From assembly GCA_027405735.1 (NCBI GenBank), contig JAPEHQ010000009.1, positions 2,108,001 through 2,172,000 on the forward strand: a stretch of 64,000 nucleotides of DNA. Reading direction: 5' to 3'. A model generated the notes under the pieces. The model was not told the DNA's origin and searched no databases. It saw nothing but the letters and a program-made list of their open reading frames with translations. Both the position numbers and the translations under genes were made by a program. The stretch's first letter is position 1. Each line of letters begins with the position of its first letter. This stretch comes from Mucor racemosus. Lineage: Eukaryota > Mucoromycota > Mucoromycetes > Mucorales > Mucoraceae. Positions 20,991-33,617 of this stretch are shown piece after piece.

Positions 20991-21750
20991 GTAAGACTAA
21001 AACCCAATGTAAATCACCTCTAACGCAATAATTATAAAGTAAGACTATATTATCATCAAATAAACTACCACACAATATTAATATGTATAAAGATTTACAG
21101 TAATAAGTTTGAATCAAGTGGGTACAGCATCGTAAATTGTTGAAAAAGTTTTCAAGTATTATAAAATCTCTTATTTTTAAGACTTCCAAGGCTTATAAGC
21201 GGAATATTAATTTCGAGAATTACTCTTGTCCAGATCATCAATTTTGACATTTTTTAATTTTTTTTTTCTGGTTTTGCAAATCTAGAGTTAATTATACTAC
21301 CAATTATAAAAACAAAAAATCCATACATGTACAGAATTTAGCGCTCTATTTGCTCAATAAAAAATAACAAACATTTTTATTGCAAAATATTACATGAAAA
21401 TCCTTTAATCAAAAAACCGTTTTTGGGCCAAAAGTACAAAGTTTCATTATTCAACATTTAATATTAAGCTTTTATAAAGTTTATAGTAGATATTGCTACA
21501 ATTTTCTCTCATAATGTAGTATATTTAAACGTTGATTTTGGTATCAAAATTTGATTTTTCTGTTTTTTGATCAAAATCATGAGTGTTGGTAAGGGTAAAA
21601 TGATCCCTGAAAATGTCCGCTACAAAAACTGAATTTTCAGATTGTACGTGGTTAAATATAAGAAAAGTTTAAAAAAAAACCGTTTTTTATTTAAAACTTA
21701 GATACACCATAGTATAAGAGACTTAGCCATTCAATCTTGCTATACTTAGA

Positions 21751-22470
21751 TGTGGACCCTAACAAATTATAATATTGACCTGAACCATAAATGCGCTATT
21801 ATTTAATATGGCCTGATTTTATCTATGATAAAGTCGGGACGAACATATATCAGATAGATTTTGGAACTGAAATGTTCCTATTTATTCTCATTATTCATTA
21901 TTGATTATTTAAAATATAGTGAAACGTTAAAAGAAGTTTTCTAAATAACCTTGCCAGAATACTACACTTTTATCTTTTATTAACAATACATCCTTTGGAT
22001 GTACTACTTATACGTTATACTACACATTAATTATAACTACTGCTGGGATTTTACTATCTAAGAATATGATGTGAATCAATAATGGTCTGCATTGATCCTC
22101 TATAACACCGACTGTTGTAGACTGAGATCTTGGATGTGAGTCCTATGATGAGTACTTGATCTATTATAATTAGGAATTATCGAATTACCAATTTAGAACG
22201 TCTGTTAAACCATGATGATTAACATGCAAATCAAGCAAGATCATATTTCATGCATCCATCATCATGCTACTATTGAATCATGGAAATATGATTCCAATAT
22301 ATTCACACAATATTCAAATGCCCATTCCAATTATATTGTCATTCACATTTAATACATTCATCCAATTAGTATATAAACCTTCTCTATAAGCTCATAAGAA
22401 AACGGTACTTTTTTATTTGATTAATTTCATATGATTTGCCTTTCGATAAATCAATACTGATATAATAACA
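21751..22470. repeat. Repeat H copy 1 (LTR-like)
   Basis: Part of it (about 21940-22145) matches 35065-35262, with TTAACAATACATCCTTTGGA and TTTTACTATCTAAGAATATG in both. The block has LTR-like ends (TGTGGACC...ATAATAACA) and a TATATAAACC promoter-like word near 22370. The flanking five bases (TTAGA, TATAG) do not match, so its limits are uncertain. Confidence 0.45.
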
Positions 22471-22660
22471 TATAGATTGAAAATTGTGTATGAATAGAAG
22501 TGTCGCATCCACAGATCTGTGTGCATTTCTTGGTTAAGATTACGGCACAGTTTGATATGTTAATAAGTTCTACATTGCGGTGTATTTTGTTACAAGGCTC
22601 AGTTTATACTATACGTATTGAGGAATATGGAACTAGTGTGTGCCACCTAGACTTGACTGG

Positions 22661-22696
<36 letters not shown>

Positions 22697-22698
22697 AA
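22661..22698. repeat. (TA)n microsatellite
   Basis: Nearly pure AT alternation with one interruption. Confidence 0.85.
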
Positions 22699-23064
22699 TA
22701 GATTCATTTTAGACTAGTCATATAATGAGAGAATGTGAATATAAAAGAAGATGTTTTGATCTCATAATAAAGTTCTTTAATTATAGTGTGCTCTTTCATT
22801 TCATAATAGTTTTCCTTTATTTTTATTAAATGGTTTAGTATATATTTAGTTTTGAGATTGACATAATCTCCTGACGTAACAAGAAGGACACCTTCCTGCA
22901 AAAGAAGAGTTAATTATATTTCATATACTTGATAATAAAACCCTAAAGTTATCTAGTTGATGAATTACTATTGTTTTCTTTATATGTATGTTTTCGTGAA
23001 TATCCTAACCTATTTCACAACATCTCTAGTTTTCATAAGATAGGTCCAACTAAAAGTTATGCTG

Positions 23065-23955
23065 CAGTTTTTGTTTCAGCAAAAAATATTGAATCTTCGT
23101 CGAGATAATAAAAAAAATAGCTTACATTACAGCTTAAGACCTGTCATAGCGGGGCCCCAACATTGATTTGAAAAAAAATGATGGAAAATGATTAAAAAGA
23201 TAAAATTGATTAAAAGCTTACAAACGGCAAAGCAAGTTGACTTAGCTTATTATATGTTTTTTATACAATTTTAAATTCTACATCCATCTAAACAAAATTT
23301 AGACAGATTTTTCATATTAATTTTTGCGTAACATTTAATCGAAATTTTGGAAGTTTTTTGAAGATACACATCACTTTTTATAAGTATATTTTAAATGTAA
23401 AAAACTGGGATAATTTACAGCAATATCATCTATCGATCGAGCCATTGACGAACCTTCTAGGTGCATTTTTCGCAGAGAAAACGAGATTTTTGTCAATTTT
23501 TTTTTCAAATTCAGAATTTGGGATGAGGGTATACACGTCTTTTTTTGATGCAAAACCGATGATATTTTTTTTACACGTTTTTGAGGATATCTCCACGAAA
23601 AATCAATATTTTGAAGAAAAATAAACTGGATCCGAGAGAGCTCAATGAGGTTGATGACATAAGTGTAAAAAAAAATGCTGCTCAATTTAATAAATATTTC
23701 GAAATCTACTATAGAAAGGCCAAAAAAGAAAGGATTAAAAAAAAGGTGCAGTGAAATGCCTGTAAAAATCTGAAACATTAGCACTAAAAAAATTATACTA
23801 ACTGCCAAAAATAGGATATTTTTATATATTTGTTTTCATATTAAACTTGAACATCTCAGTTACATTGGCATATAATTTTTTCTTGGTGTTATTTAGTAGA
23901 AAAAAAAGTTAGACAGGAATGAAAAGTCGGACCCAGTTTTTAAGGAAAAAGCATC
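23065..23955 (+). repeat. Repeat A, copy 2
   Basis: Matches copy 1 from TCGTCGAGATAAT to GACCCAGTTTTTAAGGAAAA. A block of about 150 bases present in copy 1 (about 1330-1480) is missing here near 23750. Confidence 0.82.
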
Positions 23956-24748
23956 AAATTTCAGCTGTTTTCGAGCCTCTCTTGAGCTATAAAATATATA
24001 CCAGAACGAGTAGCTTCATGTGATCAATTCATATGTATTGCAGAGTCTAAGATATATTCTGAAAGTTTAGTATGAAAATAGTTAAGATGGTCCGCTCCGA
24101 TTTCGAAGATCATCCGCAATTTTGAATTGGTTTGTCATGTTGGTGAAGGCAATAAGGAATTATTTTTCAATTGTTCAAGGTAATCACATTGATAAATTTG
24201 TATTGCAAACTACTTGTAACATGTGTTGCGTATATATATTATTTTAGGGTGTTTTTCCTCATCTTGAAAGCTCGGAATGTTTTAATGATTCCAATTTAGA
24301 CACATGTCCGACAATAATATACATCAGTTAACTGTTACGCACTGTTTGAATACGGCTATGCTTCAGGTAGCTTTAATGCTTTGCAATATTTTGTTATATC
24401 ACCATATTTATGGCATTATGTGGTTATCTGTGTATTGTTATGCTCGGTTTCACTCTTAGCCGAAATTACTCTCAAACTAGTGGCAGTGACACTCTGCAAT
24501 GTGAAATCTTGTAATTCCCATTTTACCGAACTCTTTCACTTCAATTTCAAAGTCATTCGAGTAATTGTTGATAATAATTCGTCAAACATTAAACTTTTCT
24601 TACGCTTCTATAAATTCATTAGGTAAAAGATCATCCATTTTGCCAATGTAAAATATCTTTTGCTCGCTCTCTTTCCTGCCTATCTTTTCTTCCTTTTTTT
24701 TTTTTCATTTACTTGCTAAATGTTGTAATAGTTAAAAATATACCACAT
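23956..24748. other. Upstream region of MFSD1-like gene
   Basis: No gene or repeat recognised. It ends in a pyrimidine-rich tract (24660-24705) just before the start codon, a common promoter/leader feature in this window. Confidence 0.45.
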
Positions 24749-26993
24749 ATGTCTTCCAATACTTCGATTCGATCTGCCACAGTAGTGGATGATAATCCCC
24801 GTGCCGTCAATACAAACAACAATGACCTGCCAGTGCATGATGATTTATTCCCTTCAAATACTGCAATGGATTCCAATTTAAACTATATAGAACACAGTAA
24901 TACCACCACTTCATCTTCATCAAGACAACGGTCGATTTTAACGTCAATTTATACACAAGAAAACAACACAAATACAATCACATCATCATGGAAAATGAAA
25001 GCATTAGTACTATTATGCATGCTATCATTACCAGGTAAAATAAATTTTTACATTGAAATTTATTTACTTGTGCTGATTAAATATTTATAAAATAGTCGGT
25101 TGTCATTATTTGGAAGCAACGATGGGTACATTAAAAACTGTACTAAAGCATGTAAGTCAAGTTGTGTAACCATAGAATTCTTGATACGGAATTCTATGCT
25201 TATCCGTTTTGCCCGTTCCTGATTGATTTTATGTATAAATTTAGTCAATGCACATCAATAATACTCAATTTAGTATCCTCCTATCTTCCGTTACATTGGT
25301 CAACACCGTTTTACCGTTATTAGCAGGCGTATTCATTGATGATATCTCCAGTCTTGGATCCATTCGAGCAACCACTATTGTTAGTTGTGTTATATTTATT
25401 GGTAGCTTGTTAGTCTCTATTGGTGGTAGTTTAAATAGTTACCCTTGTATGATGACAGGTCAAATTATTTATGGTTTAGGTGGTGGTATGATTGTTACTA
25501 TGCAAGAAGGTATCTTATCTCGATGGTTTAGAGATAAGGAAGTAGCGGTGGTTATAGGCATCATGTTGTGTGTTGCACGATTAACTAAATGGGCAGCAAA
25601 GATGGTAGCTTATCCTATTCTGAATGCTACAGGTAATCACTCTTGGCCTATTTATGTGGCAACTATTTTTTGCGCTGCTGGATTTATTATAAATATGATT
25701 TACTGGGTTGTTATGTGGAAAAAAGGATTAGCTACAATCTGGGGAAAAGAAATAGTAAGATTTGAGGGCTCCTACAACAATGATTTTAATGAACAGCAAT
25801 GCAAAGATAAAAATGAGGATGAGAAGAAAGTGTATCATCACAATGAGCATGTTTCAAATGATGATTTATCTTGTAACACTCAACAACAATCACAACAACA
25901 AACACAAAAAAGAAAATCTTTTAAATGGTCGTACTCGATTTTACTTTATATTCCAAGTACATTTTGGATGATTCCATGGATCCAATTAACAATGTCTAGT
26001 GTTTTGAGCAGTTTTGACGATGTAGCAACGTAAATATTTTACAATATTTTGAATTATTTTAAAACGCTAATTTGATTATAAAAGTGAATATGTAGAATTT
26101 AGATATAATACAACGAGTGTCATGGCTGGTGTAAGTATGATATAAAACCCTTTAATATCAATATTTTGACTCATCGTTTCATAATGCAGTATCAAAGTAG
26201 TTTAACTCAAGTAGTACCAATTGTTGTTGCTCCAATTATGGGTATTGTAGTTCATAGATATGGTAAACGCATCACAAGCTGTAAGTGTACATCTTTAAAA
26301 GTTGATTGTTACATTGTTTAATAATAATTTATAGTACTTTTTGCAACACTGATCCTGATTACATCCATGATTTTATTGGCCTACACTTGGGTAACTCCTG
26401 CTATTGGTATGATTATTTTCTCATTTGCACTTGCATTGGGTCCTGTATCAGTGCTTAGTTCAACATCACTATTATTACCACATGAATTGGCTGGTACTGG
26501 TATGGGCCTTCATAAATGTGCTAATAACATTGGTACAACTATTGTCTCTGTTTTAGTGGGGTATGTCCAAGATCTTACGTACCATGATGGAAATCCTCAT
26601 GATGATATATCTGATCTGCAAAAAGAATATGATGGTGTCATGATCTTGTACTTGTCGATGGCTGGCCTATCGACAGTAGTTGTTTGTATTTTCTGGCTTA
26701 TGGATAAAAAGATCCTCTCTGGTTGGTTACAAGCTAATAGGAAAGAACGTGAACGTCGACTTGAACTTGTGCAAACTAAAGAAGAAGATGAAAAGACATT
26801 ATATCTTCATGCTGCTCAAGATCAGTTGGAGCAAGTAAACAAGGAAAAGATGAATGCTTTAAATATGATTGGATCAAGATTGCGAGAATCAAAATCGTTT
26901 TTATTTATTGGTTTCTTTTGCTTTTGGTTGATTATTTCCTGGGTCATATTTTTCACTTTTGCTTTAATGCCTGTATACCAAAGTTACATGTAA
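24749..26993 (+). CDS. MFSD1-like major facilitator transporter
   Basis: Six exons (24749-25034, 25096-25151, 25245-26029, 26085-26130, 26190-26280, 26335-26993) give 640 residues. A cytosolic N-terminus (~90 residues, Ser/Asn/Thr-rich) precedes MKALVLLCMLSLPVGCHYLE, the first helix. Twelve or so membrane helices follow, with a large hydrophilic Gln/His-rich loop in the middle (residues about 270-325). GQIIYGLGGGMIVTMQEGIL in the first half is typical of MFSD1 relatives (lysosomal or vacuolar dipeptide/small-solute carriers in animals). Substrate here is inferred only. The end carries a charged stretch (KEERE/EEDEK) and one more helix. The ATG was chosen because upstream in-frame codons lack another ATG. 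Next gene: GST, same strand, 465 bases on. Confidence 0.85.
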
Positions 26994-27387
26994 ATAAAAT
27001 AAATAAAAACCTTCTAGAAGAAATATTACGCCGTCCTTTTTGATTATTAACAATCGAATAATTAGTAATCCGGTTGCTATTGTTACATGGCGCAGTTTTT
27101 TCTCAGCATATTCGCATGAAAGGTGTATCATTTGTATACATTTGATTGATGAAAAACGCAATGAGTGTTATGAGGTTTTTTCATTAAAAAATGCGTAATC
27201 AGATGAAATTATATTCTCAAGGTATCTGTAACTTTCAAAAGTGCCAGAATACGACATAGCATGATGCAAAAACCCTTCAAAAAAAAAAAAAAAATTCTTA
27301 AATGCGGAGAACACAAAATTTAACATAATGTATTAGCTAGTCAAGAAGAGCAATAATTAATAATCAAACCTCCTTGAAACTGCATAG
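26994..27387. other. Intergenic stretch
   Basis: 3' region of the transporter and upstream of the GST gene; one A tract at 27280-27294. Nothing else recognised. Confidence 0.45.
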
Positions 27388-27395
27388 TATATAAT
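27388..27395 (+). promoter_or_regulatory. TATA box of GST gene
   Basis: TATATAAT, 64 bases before the ATG at 27459. Confidence 0.4.
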
Positions 27396-27458
27396 AGTAG
27401 CATATTTGGAACCATTGTTGCTTAATCTACATCTTTCTTCTCTATTGAAATAAATACA

Positions 27459-28166
27459 ATGGTTGCCACTACTTCTGAATTCAACAACGTCAAACTTCAT
27501 TATTTTACTGTGGTTAAGGGCTCCAGTAAGTATTACGCAATCATTCGCGTTATTGCAACATATTTCTAATCGTTATCATTTGATTTAGCCACTATGGGTC
27601 GCGGTGAATTCATCCGTTTGTTGCTCGAAGATGCTGGTATTGATTTCGAATATATCAAGTACAATTCCGCTGAATGGAAAGAGGTCAAACAACAATTGAT
27701 CGCTGACAAGATTCGTGGTCCTACTATGCCTTATATCTTTGTTAATGGTGAATACTATGGCAAAACTATTCCTATTATGAGATTTATCTCTCGTAAGCTT
27801 GGCAAATACGAAGGTAGAAACGATAAAGAGAACCAATTATTGGATGCTTACTCTGATGCGATTATGGATTGGGCTTTCCGTTGGGCTATAACTAGTTTCG
27901 GTAATGCAACTGAGGAACAAAAGCAAACTTACAAAGATACCCATGCTGCTAATGCATATAAATTATTTGAAGATATTTTATCTGATACTGAGGGCCCTTA
28001 CTTGCTCGGTGAGAATGTCTCTTATGCCGATTTCGCTCTCTATCATATGATGGAAGACGATGGATCTGCTATCGATGCTGCATCTCAGCCCCATTTGTCT
28101 GCTTTTGTACAGGCTATTGAAAGTAGACCTAATATGAAAAAATATTTGGCTACAGACAGAAAGTAA
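27459..28166 (+). CDS. Glutathione S-transferase
   Basis: Two exons (27459-27525, 27589-28166) give 214 residues, the usual length for a soluble GST. The N-terminal thioredoxin-like domain has LHYF with the likely catalytic Tyr15, RGEFIRLLLEDAGI, and TMPYIFVNG with the cis-Pro that contacts glutathione. The helical C-terminal domain has GPYLLGENVSYADFALYHM, with the conserved N-capping/hydrophobic-staple Asp, and ends SRPNMKKYLATDRK. The Tyr and the fold suggest a sigma-like or fungal GST conjugating glutathione to electrophiles in the cytosol; peroxidase or isomerase activity cannot be excluded. Codon use is more even than in neighbouring genes, which suggests good expression. TATA box 64 bases upstream. 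Confidence 0.93.
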
Positions 28167-28803
28167 GCCGATACTATCAAAGAAACCTTAATTCACACAT
28201 ACTTGAATCTCTGAATAAATACAAATTGCATATTTTCAAATCTAAATTTAGTGGCGGTCATTTAATTCGTCTATTTATATCATTTCATGTAAAACTTTAA
28301 GAGAGTTATGTTCAATGAATGCTAGGTTGTTTCAATTTCATTAGCTATTAAAACACAACTTTAAACAGTAGCTATAAACTTTTATTTTTATTTTATTTGG
28401 AGTATTATGATTTGAGGTCCAACTATCGTTAATTTAAAAAGTGCTACTCTTTTGTAAACCTAGATCTGTAGCAACAACAACAGTATCAACAATCCGAAGC
28501 AAATACGTTTAGCTAGAGCCTATAGAATGCAAGGTTATCGAAAAGTCAAGGTATTACCTATACTTTTAGCACATTTGAGTAGAACGAAATGAGGATGATG
28601 GTTCATTTCAGTGGTTGGATTGTAGTACATTGTGTATCCACGCTTTGTACGGTAAATCCAAATAATCTCGGGTGTTTTTGTTACGAGGCATCCCCGATAG
28701 TTTTAAATTTACGAAAAAAGGCTTTATCAATTAATTAACAACTCTTTCCTTTTGAATAAACCTATTTTTTTTTTTTTTTTTTTTTTGTTTTTTATATACA
28801 AAA
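28167..28803. other. Intergenic stretch
   Basis: No gene recognised. A T tract (28767-28787) precedes the AVT3-like start codon. Short conserved-looking coding words were not found. Confidence 0.45.
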
Positions 28804-31054
28804 ATGTCGAGTCCACTCCCGATGAATGCAAAGAGAGGATCTCGAGACTCACCTGATTACGCATCTTCTCATATTAATGAAAATGTTCTTGCTGGTTCTT
28901 TTGATCGAGCAGAATCAATAGCAAGATTAAGTTCTTCCCCCATGCCATCTCACAATTTCGGTACTTCACCTGCTCAAAGTACACATTCTATAAATTATGG
29001 TACAAATAACAATAATTTTCTTTCTGTCAACAGACCTCATTCACCATTTGGTGATAATCATTCTGTTGACATGCCTGATGAGGAAGTAGCTAGAGCCGTC
29101 AAACGTCACTTGGTATCCACTTCCCCTTCTGGCTCCTCTTTTCATCAACAATATCTCAATACTGCTTCACCTCGTCGTAGTGTTGCCAGTCGTCATAGTC
29201 ATCGTGGTAGAGATAGTGATGATGATAATGACGATGATGATGACAACGAACATCTTTTAAATGTCCATCAATTACCCGGAGGTGCTATTACTCATGATAT
29301 TTACAAATGGACAGAAGATCAAGAACGTAGAGCAAAGATGAAGCGTTCTAAATCTGTTATGGTTGCACGTACTGAACCTACTGATCCTGCTTTGATCAAC
29401 CTCAAAGATCCAGGAGGATTTAGACGCCATTATGTCATTGATCGTGCTGTCAAGAAGGGTAAAAAACCACCTGGTTGGATCACCCATTCTTTTGTAGACT
29501 TCTTGGCCATGTATGGCCATTTTGGTGGTGAGGATTTGAGTGACGATGAAGGCATGAGTAGTGATGAAGAAGAAGATTTGACAGAAGGATCTGATGAACG
29601 TACTGCCTTACTTCGTCAAGCAAGAGCAAATGCTGTGGAAGGAACAGCTACTCCGACTAAAGCTGTATTTTTGTTGTTAAAATCATTTATTGGAACAGGT
29701 AAGAGGGAATTTATTGTATCATGTATCTAAAAACTAATATCGTTTTGAACCTTCAGGTGTTATGTTTTTGCCAAAGGCGTAAGTAATATAGTTTGAGGAG
29801 AAAGATCTACGTTTGAAGTATCGTGAGAAACTAAAAATAGTCTATTAGATTCTATAACGGTGGTCTGTTATTTTCCACTCTTTTCTTGTCATTTATTGCA
29901 GGTGTTTCTCTTTACTGCTTCTTATTACTGATTGAGACACGAAGAGTGGCGCCAGCGTCATTTGGTGATATTGGAGGAATATTGTTTGGTAAACATATGA
30001 GAATGTTAGTTCTTGTTGCCATTACAACTTCTCAGGTAATACAGATATAACATAGAACATATCGTCATAACGTTTCTAATTGGGTATTGTTGTATAACAT
30101 TGACAGATCGGTTTTGTGTGTGCTTATATGGTATTTGTAGCACAAAGTTTGCAAGCTTTAGTGGAAGCGGTATATCATTGTGAAACGAATATCCCTTTGC
30201 ATTACCTTATTTTAGTTCAGATTGCTATTTTTGTGCCATTGGCCATGATAAGAAAGATCCAAAAATTTTCTGTTCTCGCTTTGATTGCCGATGCTTTCAT
30301 TTTGATCGGCTTGGTTTATTTATACTATTATGATTTCTTTGTATTAGCAGTGGAAGGAATTGGAAAGGTTGAATGGTTTGTAAACACATCTTCATTCCCC
30401 ATGTTTATTGGTACGGCTGTATTTACATTTGAAGGTGTTGGTTTGATTATTCCTATCACAGAATCAATGAAAGAACCCAAGAAATTCCCAAAGGTATTGT
30501 CTTGGACCATGTTTTTTATCACAGTGTTGTTTATTTCAATTGGTCTTTTCTCTTACCTCGCTTTTGGTGATGAGGTCCAGACTGTCATCTTGTTAAACTT
30601 GCCTGTATCTCCTCTTGTAAATACAATTCAAGGCTTGTACGCAATGGCTATTTGTTTATCTATTCCATTGCAACTTTTCCCTGCTATTCGTATTATTGAA
30701 ACTGGTCTCTTTTCTAAATCTGGTAAACACAATCCAATTGTTAAATGGCAAAAGAACATGTTTAGATTTGCTGCTGTATTATTTTGTGCATTAGTAGCAA
30801 TTTTAGGTTCTGGTGATTTGGACAAGTTCGTTTCATTGATTGGTTCTGTCTGTTGTATTCCTCTTTGCTTTTTGTTCCCCCCTCTTTTCCATTTAAAGGC
30901 TGTTGCCAATGATTGGAAGCACAAGACTATTGATATCACAATTATCGTATTTGGTTCTCTTTGTATGCTTTATACTACTTATATTACAGTTGGTCTTTGG
31001 ACTCAAGAAGGAGAGCCAGCTGCTCCAATTTCTCGTTGCATTCCTCCTGCTTAG
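28804..31054 (+). CDS. avt3: Vacuolar amino acid transporter, AVT3-like
   Basis: Four exons (28804-29698, a 22-base exon 29757-29778, 29849-30035, 30107-31054) give 683 residues. Residues 1-285 form a cytosolic, Ser-rich and acidic N-terminus containing LKDPGGFRRHYV and a polyacidic run (DSDDDNDDDDDNE), as in fungal AVT3 proteins. From about residue 286 the Aa_trans (APC-superfamily) domain starts with KAVFLLLKSFIGTGVMFLPKAFYNGG, the substrate-binding first helix. About eleven helices follow, with TFEGVGLIIPITESMKEPKKFPKVLSW as a hallmark of the SLC36/AVT3-4 branch. By homology it would export neutral amino acids from the vacuole. The tiny second exon encodes GVMFLPK and is needed to keep the helix and the frame. 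The gene is convergent with the TrhO-like gene; the stops are 286 bases apart. Confidence 0.9.
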
Positions 31055-31340
31055 TTATTTTTTCCTTTTCTCTTTTCGTTTATACCTTTCTATAGCTTTA
31101 AAATGGTTATTTAAACTAAATAATAAAGGCATTTCTTGAATAAAAGCCTTAAATTCATCTTGAAATTTGGACCTTTAACAAATCTAAAAATATACAAATG
31201 CAGCACTGAATTCACAGTTTAATATTGCGTGTATTTGTGATATATTATCTTTCCTTCAAAGCTTGCAGAAATTCGTTAAATAAGCATATCAAAATATATA
31301 AACATATATATAAAAACAAAATCTCTATTTATTCAGTAAT

Positions 31341-32845
31341 CTAAGCATTGATATCAATTGTAGGTTTAGGTGGAAGATCTCTACCAGCCTTGGCCCATTC
31401 TTTTAAAACTTCGCCAGGTTCACCTAATACTTCAATTGCACGAGTACGACGAGTGTGTTCATGATCACAACTAACACCCTTTTTACCAATAACAACTCGA
31501 TGAGATGAAGCATCCATATCCTTTTCTCCTTGTTTAGTAAATGCACGTACACCATCCACCAATACAGGACCAGCTGGATGATAGTGTTCTTTTGTAGAAT
31601 CCATGAATTCATGTACAGTATCATAGCATTGAAGTCGAGCACATGTATTCAAAAATTGTGATGCACAGCTTGGGCAACAAACCATTAAAATATTACAGGA
31701 TGCATGAGAACAATTTTGATATCTATTACATGGTTGGCCACATAATTGACATTTACCAAGTAATTCGTCTGTAATCTTTTCACCCATACGAGCATCAAAT
31801 GTAAAATTTTTACCTCGGAAAAGAGAATCTTTATCTTCTTGTTCAGCTACCCAACGACCATAAGATGTAATACCACCATCAACTAAATGAACTGTGTCAA
31901 ATCCTGAAGCTGATTGAAGAATAGCACCTGCTTTTGTACAACGAATACCACCAGTACAATACATAAAAATTTCTTGATCGCGGGGAAGATTATCACAAAT
32001 GTCATTCATGGCTGTAATACTATCTTTGTAGGTATCTGCATCTGGACAAATAGCGCCATCAAAGAAACCAATATTACTCTCATAGTGATTACGCATATCG
32101 ATCAAAATGGGCTTCTTTCCGTGCTTTTCTTCATAGTTGGTTAATTTCTCATGCCATTCAGCAGGAGATAAATGAGATGGAACGTTAGTCAAATCGTATG
32201 TACTAGAATCCAATCCATCTGCAATCAACTGTAATGTAGAGTTAAACTTCTATCTTTCTACTGATTCAATATTCAAGTATTTACCTGTTTACGGATACGA
32301 ACATGTAAAGCTCGGAAGGATCGCTTACCATGTTCAGTACCAATATTAAGGTCCATTAAATCACCATCAAACATTGGCTTCAAATACTTGTCATGATAAG
32401 CTTGCAATTTGGGTAAACATTCTTCAGGGCAAGCAATTTGAGCATTGATACCTTCTGTAGAAATGTAAATACGACCAACAATCCCCAATTCACCAAAATC
32501 AGCCAAAAGCTTCTCCTTGAGAGCTTCCAACTCGGGTTTAGTCAAAGGATAAAATTTATAAAAAGCAAGCGTTTTGTAAGTGCTAGAATCGTAATTCTCG
32601 ATCTTGGAGACAGGAAAGTGTCTTTCCAAGGTACTAGTGGTAGAGAAGGCACTTGTTTGTACTGATGAATTTTCGCTGCTAGTAGCTTGCATGCTATGTT
32701 GGATAAATGATGGTGTCAAAGCTTTAGGGAAAATAGTGAGTGTTTTGGTGGTGATGGTTTTGCGTAACAAGGTGCTTTGTTGACTGAACAAACGACGAAA
32801 CATGTTGATGGCAGATTTTTTTTCGAAGCGGCCCTGGCCTGGCAT
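31341..32845 (-). CDS. TrhO/YceA-like rhodanese-domain protein
   Basis: Two exons (32845-32285, 32228-31341) give 482 residues. Residues about 85-185 form the N-terminal acylphosphatase-like domain (AFYKFYPLT..., GRIYISTEGINAQIA), followed by a rhodanese domain (ILIDMRNHYESNIGFFDGAI) with the loop YCTGGIRCTKAG. Cys278 is the expected catalytic residue and Cys284 the second conserved Cys. A Cys-rich C-terminal part (CQLCGQPCNRYQNCSH, CCPSC) could bind zinc. Bacterial TrhO makes 5-hydroxyuridine at tRNA position 34; human TSTD2 has a similar layout. A second ATG at 32803 (residue 15) would start MFRRLFSQQSTLLRK..., a good mitochondrial presequence, so start choice may decide location. Tri-domain order is complete and no key residue is missing. 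Confidence 0.9.
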
Positions 32846-33617
32846 TTTTCCACCCTTAATGCATTTTAATTTTTGTCAGACCATCTTATTGATAAGTCAC
32901 AAACCCCATTCTTACAATATCCATCCAATTGATGTTCTGGAATAAATGATAGGAATTAAGTGATTTACATGACATTATGATATTATACACAAGCACAAGC
33001 ACAAGTATTAGCTTAATATTCAAAATATGGGTCTGGAAGTTGGCCTTTGTTATTAAAAAGTTATCTATTGAAGTGATTTGAATCTGCTCTGTCCCAGTTC
33101 CGGGTTTTTAGGATCTCAACAAAAATGCAAAATGCATTTCTTTCAGCCAGGTTGATGTAGAATGTATTAATATATAACAAATCCATATTATTTATCTCGG
33201 TTTTAGGTTTCTTGGTATTAATTCAATTTGCAAAAAGCTAATGTAGGTTTATCTCGATTTGCTATTGGTGGCTTTAAATGATACTTTTACATTAGAAACG
33301 TTTTTCATAACAAAATATGGTGCCATGCAAATCCAAACTATTAAAAGGCATTGCATGCATACAATTTTCAATTAGCATGTGTTATAAAACTTTTTTAAAA
33401 TAAAAGTTTATAATATAGACAAGAAAGCATTGTAATCCAAAATATTGTACCTTTGCGCAATTTTAATACATCTACTTTACCACAGTGCATCATACATTTT
33501 TTGTGTGTAAGTTATAAATCGCCTACCTCAGAGCCATATCATGCGTGAATTGGTTGGTTTATGCTACCCGCTTCTGAACATATTTCATTTTTCGAGAGTC
33601 TTGAAAACAGATGAAAA
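32846..33617. other. Intergenic stretch
   Basis: Upstream region of the TrhO-like gene with a short tandem CACAAG repeat (32989-33006). No gene recognised. Confidence 0.45.

Larger units (their letters stand above)
19732..21743 (+). repeat. Repeat R, copy 2 (split by LTR A)
   Basis: Left part 19732-19777, right part 20718-21743. Reading across the insertion and one CTTTT restores the sequence of copy 1 (AAAATCAAGCTTTTCATAAC). It carries the same dynein exon fragment with the same in-frame TAA as copy 1. Confidence 0.9.

Noticed and set aside
23371..23808. 145-residue minus-strand frame and the overlapping plus-strand frame
   Set aside because: Inside repeat A copy 2; the frames are broken in the other copies.
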